DNA of 64,000 nucleotides from Pseudomonas sp. GM48 (GTDB lineage Bacteria > Pseudomonadota > Gammaproteobacteria > Pseudomonadales > Pseudomonadaceae), in assembly GCF_000282335.1 (NCBI RefSeq), contig NZ_AKJM01000105.1:1-64000 (forward strand). Reading direction: 5' to 3'. Shown piece by piece: positions 33,743-43,137 of the stretch. The position numbers and the translations under genes were made by a program. Below the pieces are notes generated by a model. It had not been told where the DNA came from. It saw nothing but the letters and a program-made list of their open reading frames with translations, and ran no database searches. Each line of letters opens with the position of its first letter. Position 1 is the first letter of the stretch.

Positions 33743-35938
33743 CTAAAGTTGGAACCCGTTCCTTTTGAATTTCAGTCGAAACTTGTGCAACAGCGGTTCG
33801 GTATAGCCATTAGGTTGTGCGCATCCCTCGAACACCAGTGCGCAGGCCGCTTGAAATGCAACCGACTGCTCGAAGTCCGGAGCCATAGGCCTGTAGATCG
33901 GATCACCGGCGTTCTGCTCATCGACGACCCGCGCCATGCGCTGCAAAATCTCGACGGTCTGGTCCTTGGTTATGACTCCGTGTCGTAGCCAGTTGGCCAT
34001 GTGCTGACTGGAAATGCGCAGGGTCGCGCGATCTTCCATCAACCCCACGTTATGGATGTCGGGCACCTTGGAGCAGCCAATACCTTGTTCGACCCAACGC
34101 ACCACATACCCCAGCAAACCTTGCGCATTGTTTTCGACTTCCTGACGAATCTCGTCCGCCGACCATGGTTTGTCGGTCACCACGGGCACGCTGAGCAAAC
34201 CCTCCAGCAGTGTCTGGCTGACGCTGCTGAAATCTGTCTTTTCAAGTGACGCTTGCACGCTTCGTACGTTGACCTGGTGGTAATGCAGCGCGTGCAAGGT
34301 AGCGGCGGTCGGAGAGGGCACCCATGCCGTGTTCGCGCCTGCTTTCGGGTGGCCGGCTTTCTGTTTGAGCATATCGGCCATCCGGTCCGGCATGGCCCAC
34401 ATGCCTTTTCCGATTTGGGCCCGGCCGCGCAATCCACAGTCCAGGCCCACTAGCACGTTGTTGTGCTCGTAGGCCTCGATCCACGGGGTATTTTTCATGT
34501 CGCCCTTGCGCAGCATCGCGCCCCCTTCCATGGCGGTATGCATCTCGTCACCGGTGCGATCCAGGAAACCGGTGTTGATGAATGCGACTCGTGAGGAGGC
34601 TGCCGCGATGCAGGCCTTGAGGTTGACGCTGGTGCGCCGCTCCTCGTCCATGATGCCCATTTTCAGGGTATGACGTTCGAGCTGGAGCAGGTCTTCGATG
34701 CGGCTGAACAATTGCTCGGCGAAGGCGACTTCGGTGGGGCCGTGCATTTTCGGTTTGACGATGTAGACGCTACCGGTCCGGGAGTTACCGTGGCATTGCA
34801 GGTCATGCAGGGCAATCAGGCTGGTGATGACGCCATCGAGAATGCCCTCCGGGATTTCCAGTCCGTCTTTGTCGAGAATCGCGGGGCTGGTCATCAGGTG
34901 CCCGACGTTGCGAATGAACAGCAGCGACCGCCCGTGCAGCGACAGCGAGCTGCCATTGGCGGCGGTGTACTCACGGTCTGGATTCAGCCGTCGCGTGATG
35001 GTTTTACCGTTTTTCTGCAGGTCCTCTTTCAGGTCGCCCTTCATCAACCCCAGCCAGTTGCGGTACACCTGCACCTTGTCATTTGCGTCGACCGCGGCCA
35101 CCGAGTCTTCACAATCAATGATAGTCGAGAGCGCTGCTTCGATTAGCAGGTCCTTGATGCCGGCAGTGTCAACCTGACCGATGACACTCTGGCGATCGAT
35201 CTGGATCTCGACGTGCAGATCGTTGTTTTTCAGCAAAATGGCCGTGGGATCAGTGAGCGAACCCTGGTAGCCGATGTACTGCGCGAAGTTCGATAAGCCG
35301 GCTTGGCTGCCGTCTTTCAAGGTGGCTTCCAGTGTGCCGTTGTCGATTCGGTAACGCGCCACCTCGGCATGGAAGCCGCTGCTCAAGGGGAATGCCTGAT
35401 CCAGGAAGGCGCGGGCAAAAGAGATGACTTTCGCCCCGCGCACCGGGTTGTAAGTCCGGCCCGGTTCGGCGCCGCCGTCATTGGAAATCACATCGGTGCC
35501 GTAGAGCGCGTCGTACAGCGATCCCCAACGGGCATTGGCGGCATTCAACGCATAACGCGCGTTGACGGCCGGGACAACCAGTTGAGGTCCGGCCTGCACA
35601 CTGATCTCCGTATCGACGTTGGCGGTGCTGACCTTGACGTCTACGGGTTTCGGTTGCAGGTAACCGATACCGCTCAGGAAGCTGCGATAAGCCGGCATGT
35701 CCGTCACTGGTCCCGGATGGGCGCGGTGCCAAGTGTCCAGTTCGGCTTGCAGGCGATCACGCTCAGCCAGCAGCGCGCGGTTGATAGGTGCCAGTTCATG
35801 CACCAGTGCGGCGAAACCACTCCAGAACGCTTGAGGGGCCAGGCCGGTTCCCGGCAGCACGTCCAGATCAACGAAACGTTGCAAGACAGGCGCGACCTTG
35901 AGGCCTTGGCAGTTCACGAAATCGGTCACTTTTTGCAT
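33743..35938 (-). CDS. glcB: Malate synthase G
   Basis: 731 residues. It condenses glyoxylate with acetyl-CoA to malate, the last step of glycolate use. Family hallmarks include GIGYLQPKP, NARWGSLYDALYGTD, VKPKMHGPTEV and GLDCGLRGRAQIGKGMWAMPD. The start is ambiguous: ATG 35938 (MQKVTDF) fits family length, while 35944 and GTG 35947 lie just upstream without a better site. It is the last gene of the glcDEFGB operon, 46 bp after glcG. Confidence 0.95.
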   Translation of the reverse strand: MQKVTDFVNCQGLKVAPVLQRFVDLDVLPGTGLAPQAFWSGFAALVHELAPINRALLAERDRLQAELDTWHRAHPGPVTDMPAYRSFLSGIGYLQPKPVDVKVSTANVDTEISVQAGPQLVVPAVNARYALNAANARWGSLYDALYGTDVISNDGGAEPGRTYNPVRGAKVISFARAFLDQAFPLSSGFHAEVARYRIDNGTLEATLKDGSQAGLSNFAQYIGYQGSLTDPTAILLKNNDLHVEIQIDRQSVIGQVDTAGIKDLLIEAALSTIIDCEDSVAAVDANDKVQVYRNWLGLMKGDLKEDLQKNGKTITRRLNPDREYTAANGSSLSLHGRSLLFIRNVGHLMTSPAILDKDGLEIPEGILDGVITSLIALHDLQCHGNSRTGSVYIVKPKMHGPTEVAFAEQLFSRIEDLLQLERHTLKMGIMDEERRTSVNLKACIAAASSRVAFINTGFLDRTGDEMHTAMEGGAMLRKGDMKNTPWIEAYEHNNVLVGLDCGLRGRAQIGKGMWAMPDRMADMLKQKAGHPKAGANTAWVPSPTAATLHALHYHQVNVRSVQASLEKTDFSSVSQTLLEGLLSVPVVTDKPWSADEIRQEVENNAQGLLGYVVRWVEQGIGCSKVPDIHNVGLMEDRATLRISSQHMANWLRHGVITKDQTVEILQRMARVVDEQNAGDPIYRPMAPDFEQSVAFQAACALVFEGCAQPNGYTEPLLHKFRLKFKRNGFQL

Positions 35939-35984
35939 CTCCATCACACAGTGTTATCGAGCGCTAATCCGCGCCCGGCTCAAT

Positions 35985-36386
35985 TCAGTTCAGGCATTGC
36001 GCGCCGGCTTTGGCTACTTGTGCGTCCTGCTCGGCTTTGACCCCGGACACCCCGACCGCGCCGACCACCTGGCCGTCGACGATGATCGGCACGCCGCCCT
36101 CAAGGGACGTCAGCAATGGCGCCGACAAAAAGGCGTGGCGCCCGCCATTGACCATCTCTTCATAACCTCTGGATTCGCGCCGACCGAGGGCCGAAGTGCG
36201 GGCCTTTTCTGTGGCGATGTAGGCGCCAATCGGAGCGCAACCGTCCAGGCGCTCGAGAGCAAGAGGATGGCCGCCGTCATCGACAACCACGATGGTCACG
36301 GCCCATTGGTTGTTCTGCGCTTCGGTGCGTGCAGCCGCGAGGATTTGGCTGACTTCGGTCTGGCTCAGTACGGCTTTGCTTTTCAT
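35985..36386 (-). CDS. glcG: GlcG/HbpS-type heme-binding-like protein
   Basis: 133 residues from ATG 36386, preceded by TGGAGAATCCCC. The DUF336/GlcG fold is shown by VVVDDGGHPLALERLDG, and GGVPIIVDGQVVGAVGVSG near the C-terminus. Role in glycolate use is not settled in the family. The start overlaps the glcF stop by four bases, so the two are coupled. Confidence 0.92.
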   Translation of the reverse strand: MKSKAVLSQTEVSQILAAARTEAQNNQWAVTIVVVDDGGHPLALERLDGCAPIGAYIATEKARTSALGRRESRGYEEMVNGGRHAFLSAPLLTSLEGGVPIIVDGQVVGAVGVSGVKAEQDAQVAKAGAQCLN

Positions 36387-37624
36387 GGGGATTCTCCAGT
36401 ACTCGGTGAGGGCAAGGCGGCTTCGACCAGTTCGATCCAGTGCCTGACAGGGGTTCGGCCCGCACCGTCGAGGTGGGACTGACAGCCGATATTGGCCGTG
36501 ACAATGACTTCGGGATGTCCGCTTTCCAGCGCATTGAGCTTGTTGTCGCGCAGTTGTTGGGACAGTTCGGGTTGGGTCAGCGAATAGGTGCCCGCCGAGC
36601 CGCAGCACAGGTGACTGTCGGGGACCGGTGAGAGGTTGAAGCCCAGATTCGTCAGAATCGCTTCAATCGCGCCACCCAGTTTTTGCGCGTGCTGCAAGGT
36701 GCAGGGGCAATGGAATGCAAGGCGCTGGTTGCTGTGGATACCGAGCTTTTCCAGCGGCTCGTCGCGCAGCACTTCGACCAGATCCTTGGCCAGGGCACTG
36801 ACCTTTTTAGCTTTTTCGGCATAGACCGGGTCGGTGCTGAGCAGGTGACCATAGTCTTTGATGAAAGCGCCGCAACCGCTGGCGGTTTGCACGATGGCTT
36901 CGGCACCGTTTTCAATGCTCGGCCACCAAGCATCGATGTTGCGGCGGGCGCGATCCAGGCCAGCCGCCTGAGCGTCCAGGTGATAATCCACGGCACCGCA
37001 GCAACCGGCTTCGCGGGTTGCGGTGACGCTGATCCCCAGTCGATCCAACACTCGGGCGGCGGCTGCGTTGGTATTGGGTGACAGACTCGGTTGTACGCAA
37101 CCTTCGAGCATCAGTACCTGCCGGGCGTGGCGAGTGACCGGGCGCGGCTTGGCCGGATAGACGCGGCGAGGCAACTTTATCTGCCAGGTGTTGGGCAACA
37201 GCGCCCGGAACACCTGGCCACTGCTGACCAGCCCTTTGAACAGCACCGGATTGGGGACGACGCTGCGCAAACCCTCGCGCAACAACCGCTGACCAAGTGG
37301 GCGTGGCACCGCCGCATCGACCACCGCCCGGCCGATATCCAGCAAGTTGTGGTAGTCGACGCCGGAAGGGCAGGTGGTTTCGCAGTTACGGCACGACAGG
37401 CAGCGATCCAAGTGTTGTTGGGTCTTTTGCGTGACTTCGTTACCTTCCAGAACCTGCTTGATCAGATAGATGCGGCCTCGCGGTCCATCCAGTTCATCGC
37501 CGAGCAATTGATAGGTCGGGCAAGTGGCATTGCAGAAACCGCAGTGCACGCAGGTGCGCAGGATGCTTTCGGCTTCTTCGGCGCGGGGCAGTTGGCGGGC
37601 GTGTTCGCTCAGGGTGGTCTGCAT
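36383..37624 (-). CDS. glcF: Glycolate oxidase iron-sulfur subunit
   Basis: 413 residues. Two 4Fe-4S motifs lie near the N-terminus (CVHCGFCNATCP at about 26-37 and CLSCRNCETTCP at about 75-86). Two cysteine-rich CCG-type segments follow (REAGCCGAVDYH and DSHLCCGSAGTY). It takes electrons from the GlcD/GlcE flavin unit. Three bases separate it from glcE. Confidence 0.96.
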   Translation of the reverse strand: MQTTLSEHARQLPRAEEAESILRTCVHCGFCNATCPTYQLLGDELDGPRGRIYLIKQVLEGNEVTQKTQQHLDRCLSCRNCETTCPSGVDYHNLLDIGRAVVDAAVPRPLGQRLLREGLRSVVPNPVLFKGLVSSGQVFRALLPNTWQIKLPRRVYPAKPRPVTRHARQVLMLEGCVQPSLSPNTNAAAARVLDRLGISVTATREAGCCGAVDYHLDAQAAGLDRARRNIDAWWPSIENGAEAIVQTASGCGAFIKDYGHLLSTDPVYAEKAKKVSALAKDLVEVLRDEPLEKLGIHSNQRLAFHCPCTLQHAQKLGGAIEAILTNLGFNLSPVPDSHLCCGSAGTYSLTQPELSQQLRDNKLNALESGHPEVIVTANIGCQSHLDGAGRTPVRHWIELVEAALPSPSTGESP

Positions 37625-37627
37625 GGT

Positions 37628-38692
37628 TCAAAGCTCCGCGTACAGGCGTCCGGGGTTGAAGATGCCCCGGGGATCGAGTTGTTGCTTCAAGTTCCGGTGG
37701 TAGCGCATCAATGCGTCAGGCAACGGTTGGAACGGGCTTTCGATCAGGCCATGGCTGAAGCAGGTGGCATGGCCGCCGACCTCTTCGACGACCTGGCGAA
37801 TGAACGACGCCTCCGCGTCAGATTTGAGCCAGCGCTGGGCGCCGCCCCAGTCGATCAGTTGTCGGCCCGGCAGGGAAAGCCGAGGCGTGCTGTGAGGGAC
37901 GGACAGGCGCCAAAGTGCCTGGTCCTCATCGAAGAAGCTCAATCGATGTTCGTTGAGATCATCCCAGTACGAGGCGTCGAGCAACTCGCCGCCCAATCGG
38001 TCATGGGCTGCTGCCACCGAGCTTTCGCCACCCTCAAGCCGCAGGTGCAGGCGCTGCCCATCGTGGCACGCAGCACTGATCGGCAACGGTTGCTGGCCCC
38101 ATTCGGCGAGGCGCAGCAAGGCGCGGTCACTGTCCATTTCCAGGCTGATGTTTAAGGTTTGACGCGGCTTGGGCAGGACCTTGAGTGAGACTTCGGTGAC
38201 CGCGCCCAGCGAGCCATAACTGCCGGCCATCAAGCGCGACAGGTCGTAGCCGGCAACGTTTTTCATGACTTCGCCACCGAAGCGTAAAAGCTTGCCATGA
38301 CCGGTGATGACCCGCGTGCCGAGGACAAAGTCCCTGACGGATCCAGACCAGGGGCGCCGTGGTCCCGACAGCCCGCTGGCGATCATGCCGCCGACGGTGG
38401 CGCCGTCGCCGAAGGAAGGCGGTTCGCAGGGCAACATCTGCTGCGCGGCGTCCAACACTTCAGCCAGTTCTGCCAGTGGGGTGCCGCAGCGGGCGGTGAT
38501 CACCAGTTCGGTCGGGTCGTAGCTGACGATGCCTCGGTGGCTGCGCGTGTCGAGCACTTCACCCGCCACGATGCGTCCAAGAAACGCCTTGCTGTTGGAG
38601 CCTTGAATACGCAACGGCGTGGCGTTTTGCAGCGCCTGGTTGACCTGCTCCAGCAGCGAGGCGCTGTCGTCGAAATCGTGTTCGCTGCGCAT
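37628..38692 (-). CDS. glcE: Glycolate oxidase FAD-binding subunit GlcE
   Basis: 354 residues with an N-terminal FAD_binding_4 (PCMH) region: GNPxGG-like sequence GDGATVGGMIASGLSGPRRP at about 111-130 and GGEVMKNVAGYDLSRLMAGS around 160. It shares the fold with GlcD but is shorter, as in other bacteria. The stop of glcD and the start of glcE share one base (38692). Confidence 0.94.
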   Translation of the reverse strand: MRSEHDFDDSASLLEQVNQALQNATPLRIQGSNSKAFLGRIVAGEVLDTRSHRGIVSYDPTELVITARCGTPLAELAEVLDAAQQMLPCEPPSFGDGATVGGMIASGLSGPRRPWSGSVRDFVLGTRVITGHGKLLRFGGEVMKNVAGYDLSRLMAGSYGSLGAVTEVSLKVLPKPRQTLNISLEMDSDRALLRLAEWGQQPLPISAACHDGQRLHLRLEGGESSVAAAHDRLGGELLDASYWDDLNEHRLSFFDEDQALWRLSVPHSTPRLSLPGRQLIDWGGAQRWLKSDAEASFIRQVVEEVGGHATCFSHGLIESPFQPLPDALMRYHRNLKQQLDPRGIFNPGRLYAEL

Positions 38693-40191
38693 CAGAAACG
38701 CTCCAATTCAGGGAAAGGCATCTGACCCAAATGAACGTGCATGGCGCCAAACTCGGCGCATCGGTGCAGCGTCGGAATGTTCTTGCCGGGGTTGAGCAAG
38801 CCACTCGGATCGAAGGCGGCTTTGACGGCATGGAACACGGTCAGCTCATCGCTGTTGAACTGCGCGCACATTTGATTGATTTTCTCCCGGCCCACGCCGT
38901 GTTCACCGGTAATGCTGCCACCGACCTTCACGCACAATTCGAGGATCTTGCCGCCCAGGGCTTCAGCGCGATCGAGTTCACCCGGTTGATTGGCATCGAA
39001 CAGAATCAGCGGATGCATGTTGCCGTCGCCAGCGTGAAACACGTTGGCCACCCGCAAGCCATACTCGGCCGACAGCTCGGCGATGGCCTTGAGCACACCG
39101 GGCAATTCACGGCGCGGGATGGTGCCGTCCATGCAGTAATAATCCGGCGAAAGGCGACCCACCGCCGGAAAGGCATTCTTGCGCCCGGCCCAGAAACGCA
39201 CACGCTCGGTCTCGTCTCTGGCCAGGCGCACTTCGGTGGCACCGGCCTGTTCCAGCACCTGACGGACCCGATCGCAGTCGTCGTGAACGTCGGCTTCTAC
39301 ACCGTCGAGTTCACACAGCAGTATGGCTTCGGCGTCGACCGGGTAGCCGGCGTGGATGAAATCCTCGGCGGCTCGGATGGCCAGGTTGTCCATCATCTCC
39401 AGACCGCCGGGGATGATGCCGGCGGCGATGATGTCACCGACCGCTCTGCCAGCCTTTTCCACGGAATCGAATGCCGCCAGCAGCACCTTGGCCGACTGCG
39501 GTTTGGGCAGCAACTTGACCGTGACCTCGGTGATTACCCCGAGCATGCCTTCGGAGCCGGTGAACAGCGCGAGAAGATCAAAACCAGGCGAGTCGAGGGC
39601 GTCAGAACCCAAAGTCAGGCGTTCGCCATCGACCGTAAGCATTTCCACCTTCAGCAAGTTGTGCACGGTCAGGCCATATTTCAGGCAGTGCACGCCGCCG
39701 GCGTTTTCCGCGACGTTGCCGCCGATGGAGCAGGCGATTTGCGAGGAGGGGTCTGGTGCGTAATACAAGCCATGGGACGCCGCTGCCTGAGAGATGGCCA
39801 GGTTGCGAACCCCCGGTTGTACTCGGGCAAACCGCCCATTGGGGTCGATTTCGAGAATCCTGTTGAAACGCGCCATGACCAACAGCACACCTTTCTCCAG
39901 GGGCAGTGCGCCGCCGGACAGGCCAGTACCGGCTCCGCGAGGAACCACAGGAATACGCAGTTGATGGCAGATCTTCAGCAGTTTCTCGGCTTGCTCGATC
40001 TCATGGGGCAAAACCACCAGCATGGGCGTGGTGCGGTAGGCAGACAGGCCATCACACTCATAAGGCTTGAGTTCTTCCTGGCTGTGAAGGACTTCCAGGT
40101 CTGGCATCTGCTCAAGCAATGCTTGCAGAAGCACATGTTGATCGGTGGCCGGAAGAGCTCCGTCAACGCGTTCGTCGTAGAGAATATTCAT
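38692..40191 (-). CDS. glcD: Glycolate oxidase catalytic subunit GlcD
   Basis: 499 residues, the normal length. It oxidises glycolate to glyoxylate with FAD. Motifs: VVPRGAGTGLSGGALPLEKG (about 82-101), IACSIGGNVAENAGGVHCLK (about 153-172) and GSITGEHGVGREK near the C-terminus (FAD-linked oxidase C domain). First gene of the operon, divergent from glcC across 204 bp. Confidence 0.97.
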   Translation of the reverse strand: MNILYDERVDGALPATDQHVLLQALLEQMPDLEVLHSQEELKPYECDGLSAYRTTPMLVVLPHEIEQAEKLLKICHQLRIPVVPRGAGTGLSGGALPLEKGVLLVMARFNRILEIDPNGRFARVQPGVRNLAISQAAASHGLYYAPDPSSQIACSIGGNVAENAGGVHCLKYGLTVHNLLKVEMLTVDGERLTLGSDALDSPGFDLLALFTGSEGMLGVITEVTVKLLPKPQSAKVLLAAFDSVEKAGRAVGDIIAAGIIPGGLEMMDNLAIRAAEDFIHAGYPVDAEAILLCELDGVEADVHDDCDRVRQVLEQAGATEVRLARDETERVRFWAGRKNAFPAVGRLSPDYYCMDGTIPRRELPGVLKAIAELSAEYGLRVANVFHAGDGNMHPLILFDANQPGELDRAEALGGKILELCVKVGGSITGEHGVGREKINQMCAQFNSDELTVFHAVKAAFDPSGLLNPGKNIPTLHRCAEFGAMHVHLGQMPFPELERF

Positions 40192-40291
40192 AGAGGCACA
40201 GGCAACCCTTGCTTATTGTTATGACGGGCCAGCGCTATGGGGCGCGCTTGCATCATTGGTCGCAGGGGTAATACTGTCTACGTTTGTGAAT

Positions 40292-40306
40292 ACTGGTCGA
40301 ACCAGT
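40292..40306. promoter_or_regulatory. Likely GlcC operator
   Basis: ACTGGT-CGA-ACCAGT is a perfect 6+6 palindrome in the glcD-glcC gap. It fits the TGGT-N3-ACCA pattern bound by FadR-subfamily GntR regulators. Placement suggests control of both divergent transcripts. Confidence 0.7.
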
Positions 40307-40395
40307 TTTTTATGCGTTGTTTTCTGATGTATTAAAAAAAAATAAATAAAAACAATAGCTTGTGAAGTTTGTTCAAGCGGCAGGAGTGAAGGGTT

Positions 40396-41166
40396 ATGGC
40401 TGGTCATACCAGTGAGGTGCGCGCCGTACAAGTGGCTGACGTGGTCTGTGAGCGGATTGAGAGACTGATCGTCGATGGCGTATTGAAGACCGGCCAGCTG
40501 TTGCCCTCTGAACGACGTCTGACGGAAAAGCTCGGCGTCTCCCGCACCGCACTTCGCGAAGGGCTGAAGCTGCTGCGTGCTCGCGGGATCATCAAGACGG
40601 AGCAGGGCAAGGGCTCGTTTGTCGCCGATCTTTCGGGGCAAGGTGCCGCGTCACCGCTGATGCACCTGTTCAGCTCTCAGCCACGCACGCTTTACGATTT
40701 GTTTGAGGTCCGTAGCCTGCTGGAAGGCGAGTCAGCACGCCTGGCAGCCCTGCGTGGCACCGATGCAGATTTCGTCCTGATCACCCGCAGCTACGAGGCC
40801 TTGCTCGATGCCCATACGCGTTCGCTGGAGGCCTCAGAACACGCCCGACTCGATCATGCGTTTCACCTGGCGATTTGCGAGGCTTCGCACAACCCGGTGC
40901 TGGTGCAAACCTTGCGCTCGCTGACGGACCTACTGCTCAACACTGTGTTTGCCTCGGTCAACAACCTCTACCACCGCGAACCGCAAAAGCGTCAAATCGA
41001 TCGTCACCATGCACGGCTCTACAACGCAGTGACCGGGCGGATGCCGGAGCAAGCGCGCAAGGCGGCCATTGCGCACATCCAGAGTATCTGCGAGAACCTC
41101 AAGGAAATTGAAAACGAAGAGCAACGTCTGGTTAGGGCCACGATGCGACTTGAGGGGTGGACATGA
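40396..41166 (+). CDS. glcC: GntR/FCD regulator of glycolate use, GlcC
   Basis: 256 residues. An N-terminal GntR winged helix (LPSERRLTEKLGVSRTALREGLKLLRARG, about 35-64) and a C-terminal FCD ligand domain (about 90-240). The family activates glcDEFGB in response to glycolate or glyoxylate. It is divergent from glcD. The stop overlaps the start of a LysR gene (ATGA at 41163-41166), an unusual coupling of two regulators. Confidence 0.93.
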   Translation: MAGHTSEVRAVQVADVVCERIERLIVDGVLKTGQLLPSERRLTEKLGVSRTALREGLKLLRARGIIKTEQGKGSFVADLSGQGAASPLMHLFSSQPRTLYDLFEVRSLLEGESARLAALRGTDADFVLITRSYEALLDAHTRSLEASEHARLDHAFHLAICEASHNPVLVQTLRSLTDLLLNTVFASVNNLYHREPQKRQIDRHHARLYNAVTGRMPEQARKAAIAHIQSICENLKEIENEEQRLVRATMRLEGWT

Positions 41167-42077
41167 TGCAGCACCTGGATCATTTTTCCTTGCGCCTGTT
41201 CATTCTGGTCTGTGAGGAAGGCACTATTGCGCGCGCCAGCGAACGGGCATTCATCGCGCCATCGGCGGTCAGTAAACGGATTTCCGACATCGAAGCGCGA
41301 TTTGGTACACCGCTGCTCAAACGCAGCAAACGCGGGGTTGAACCGACGCCGGCGGGGTTGGCGCTATTGCGGCATGCTCGGTCTCTGACGCGAGCGATGG
41401 AACGGCTCGACAGCGAGCTCAGCGAATACGCCGAGGGCGCTCGAGGACATGTTCGGGTGTTGGCAAACATCTCGTCGATCATGGAGTTTCTGCCGGAAGA
41501 ACTGTCTGACTTCATGTTGGAGCATCCAAGAATCCAGGCCGACATCGAAGAGCGTTTCAGTCCCGATGTAGTGCGAGGCGTGGCTGAGGGCAACGCCGAC
41601 TTGGGCATTTGTCGACGATCGATGGCGGTAGGTGATCTGGAGTTTCTGCCCTATCGACAGGACCATCTGGCCGTCGTCGTGGGCGCCAATCATCCCTTGG
41701 CCGATCGCACCAGCATTGCGTTTGGAGAGACCCTTGCCTTTGACCATTTAGGGTTGTCGGCTTTCGCCACGCTCAATAACTTTATGCGCAATGAAGCGGA
41801 GCAACACGGCCATGAGCTGCGGTTTCGCTCCTATGTGTCGTCGTTTGACGCAGCCTTCCGTCTGGCGCAATTCGGCTTGGGTCTGGCGGTGTTCCCGCTG
41901 GAAGCGGTTGCGCGATACGCCCCGTTGTTTGACTTGAACATCATTCCTTTGACCGACGATTGGGCATTGGGGGAGTTTGTCATATGTGTGCGTGATCGCG
42001 ATGCGCTATCGCTGTCGGCACGACGGTTGCTGGATCACCTGCTTTTACGCGCTCCACCGCGTCAATCCCGGCCTTGA
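41163..42077 (+). CDS. LysR-family regulator coupled to glcC
   Basis: 304 residues from ATG 41163, after GAGGGGTGGAC; the GTG at 41157 is less likely. HTH at about 1-60 (GTIARASERAFIAPSAVSKR) and a substrate domain to the end. The start overlaps glcC, and the next genes downstream on the same strand are the lyase and CoA-transferase. It probably controls that acid-degradation cluster (inference). Confidence 0.9.
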   Translation: MMQHLDHFSLRLFILVCEEGTIARASERAFIAPSAVSKRISDIEARFGTPLLKRSKRGVEPTPAGLALLRHARSLTRAMERLDSELSEYAEGARGHVRVLANISSIMEFLPEELSDFMLEHPRIQADIEERFSPDVVRGVAEGNADLGICRRSMAVGDLEFLPYRQDHLAVVVGANHPLADRTSIAFGETLAFDHLGLSAFATLNNFMRNEAEQHGHELRFRSYVSSFDAAFRLAQFGLGLAVFPLEAVARYAPLFDLNIIPLTDDWALGEFVICVRDRDALSLSARRLLDHLLLRAPPRQSRP

Positions 42078-42183
42078 TCGCATCCATCGCGGTTGACGAT
42101 GGATCAACCCGTAAATGACGTCTTTTCGCTACTTCCATGGCTCTCTAATCTGAAATCACGCTTCAGCCTGTGAGAGCCTTTTG

Positions 42184-43113
42184 ATGACAACAATAACAAT
42201 CAACGAAGTCGGTATGCGCGATGGTTTGCAAAGCCTTCAAGCCATCATGCCTACTTCAGCCAAACGCCACTGGATCGATGCCGCCTATGCCGCCGGCGTG
42301 CGTTACATGGAAGTTGCATCCTTCGTGCCCGCCAAACTGCTACCGCAGATGGCCGATGCCAAAGAAGTCGTGGCCCACGCCTTGAGTTATCCGGATCTGG
42401 TTGTCTCGGTGCTGGCGCCCAACCTGCGCGGCAGCCGCGATGCGCTTGAGTCCGGTGCCCACCGCATCATTGCACCCGTTTCCGTGAGCGCCGCCCATAG
42501 CCTGGCCAATGTGCGCCGTACACCGCTGGAGATGGTCGAAGAGTTGGCGCGGATGTGCCAGCTGCGGACCGAAATGGGTTTGTACAACGTTCAAATAATC
42601 GCCGGGATGTCCGTGGCCTTCGGCTGCACCCGCCAGGGTGATGTGCCGCTGAGCGACCTGTGCGAATTGACCGGCCGCGTGCTTGAAGTCGGTTGCGATC
42701 TGGTTTCGCTCGGCGACACCACAGGCTATGCCAATCCCGGCCAAGTGGCGATCACCTTGCAGGCGGTTCGCGCCATTGCCGGTGACAAACTCAGGGCCGC
42801 GCATTTCCATGACACCCGCGGTCTGGCGCTCGCCAATAGCCTGGTGGCCGTGCAGCAAGGCATCACCGAGCTCGACTCCTCTCTGGCCGGGTTGGGCGGC
42901 TGCCCGTTCGCACCGGGCGCGTCCGGCAACACCGTCACTGAAGACCTGGTGTTCATGCTGCAAAGCATGGGTTACGACACCGGTATCGACCTGGCTGCAC
43001 TGATCGCATCACGGGACGTGCTGCGCGATGCGTTGCCGGACGAAACCCTCTACGGCTGCATTGCCCGTGCCGGTCTGCCACTCAATTACCCGCCAGTTGC
43101 CAGTCGCGCCTGA
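42184..43113 (+). CDS. HMG-CoA lyase-family enzyme
   Basis: 309 residues of the DRE-TIM/HMGL type. NEVGMRDGLQ opens the active site, VASFVPAKLLPQ and HFHDTRG follow, and the signature loop GLGGCPFAPGASGN is complete, with its catalytic Cys. It cleaves a CoA thioester of a 3-hydroxy acid into acetyl-CoA (or a homologue) and a keto acid. The partner CoA-transferase is 24 bp downstream, so a free acid is probably activated first. HMG-CoA, citramalyl-CoA and related substrates are all possible. Confidence 0.9.
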   Translation: MTTITINEVGMRDGLQSLQAIMPTSAKRHWIDAAYAAGVRYMEVASFVPAKLLPQMADAKEVVAHALSYPDLVVSVLAPNLRGSRDALESGAHRIIAPVSVSAAHSLANVRRTPLEMVEELARMCQLRTEMGLYNVQIIAGMSVAFGCTRQGDVPLSDLCELTGRVLEVGCDLVSLGDTTGYANPGQVAITLQAVRAIAGDKLRAAHFHDTRGLALANSLVAVQQGITELDSSLAGLGGCPFAPGASGNTVTEDLVFMLQSMGYDTGIDLAALIASRDVLRDALPDETLYGCIARAGLPLNYPPVASRA

Positions 43114-43137
43114 GCCTGCCGATCGAGGAAAACGCTA

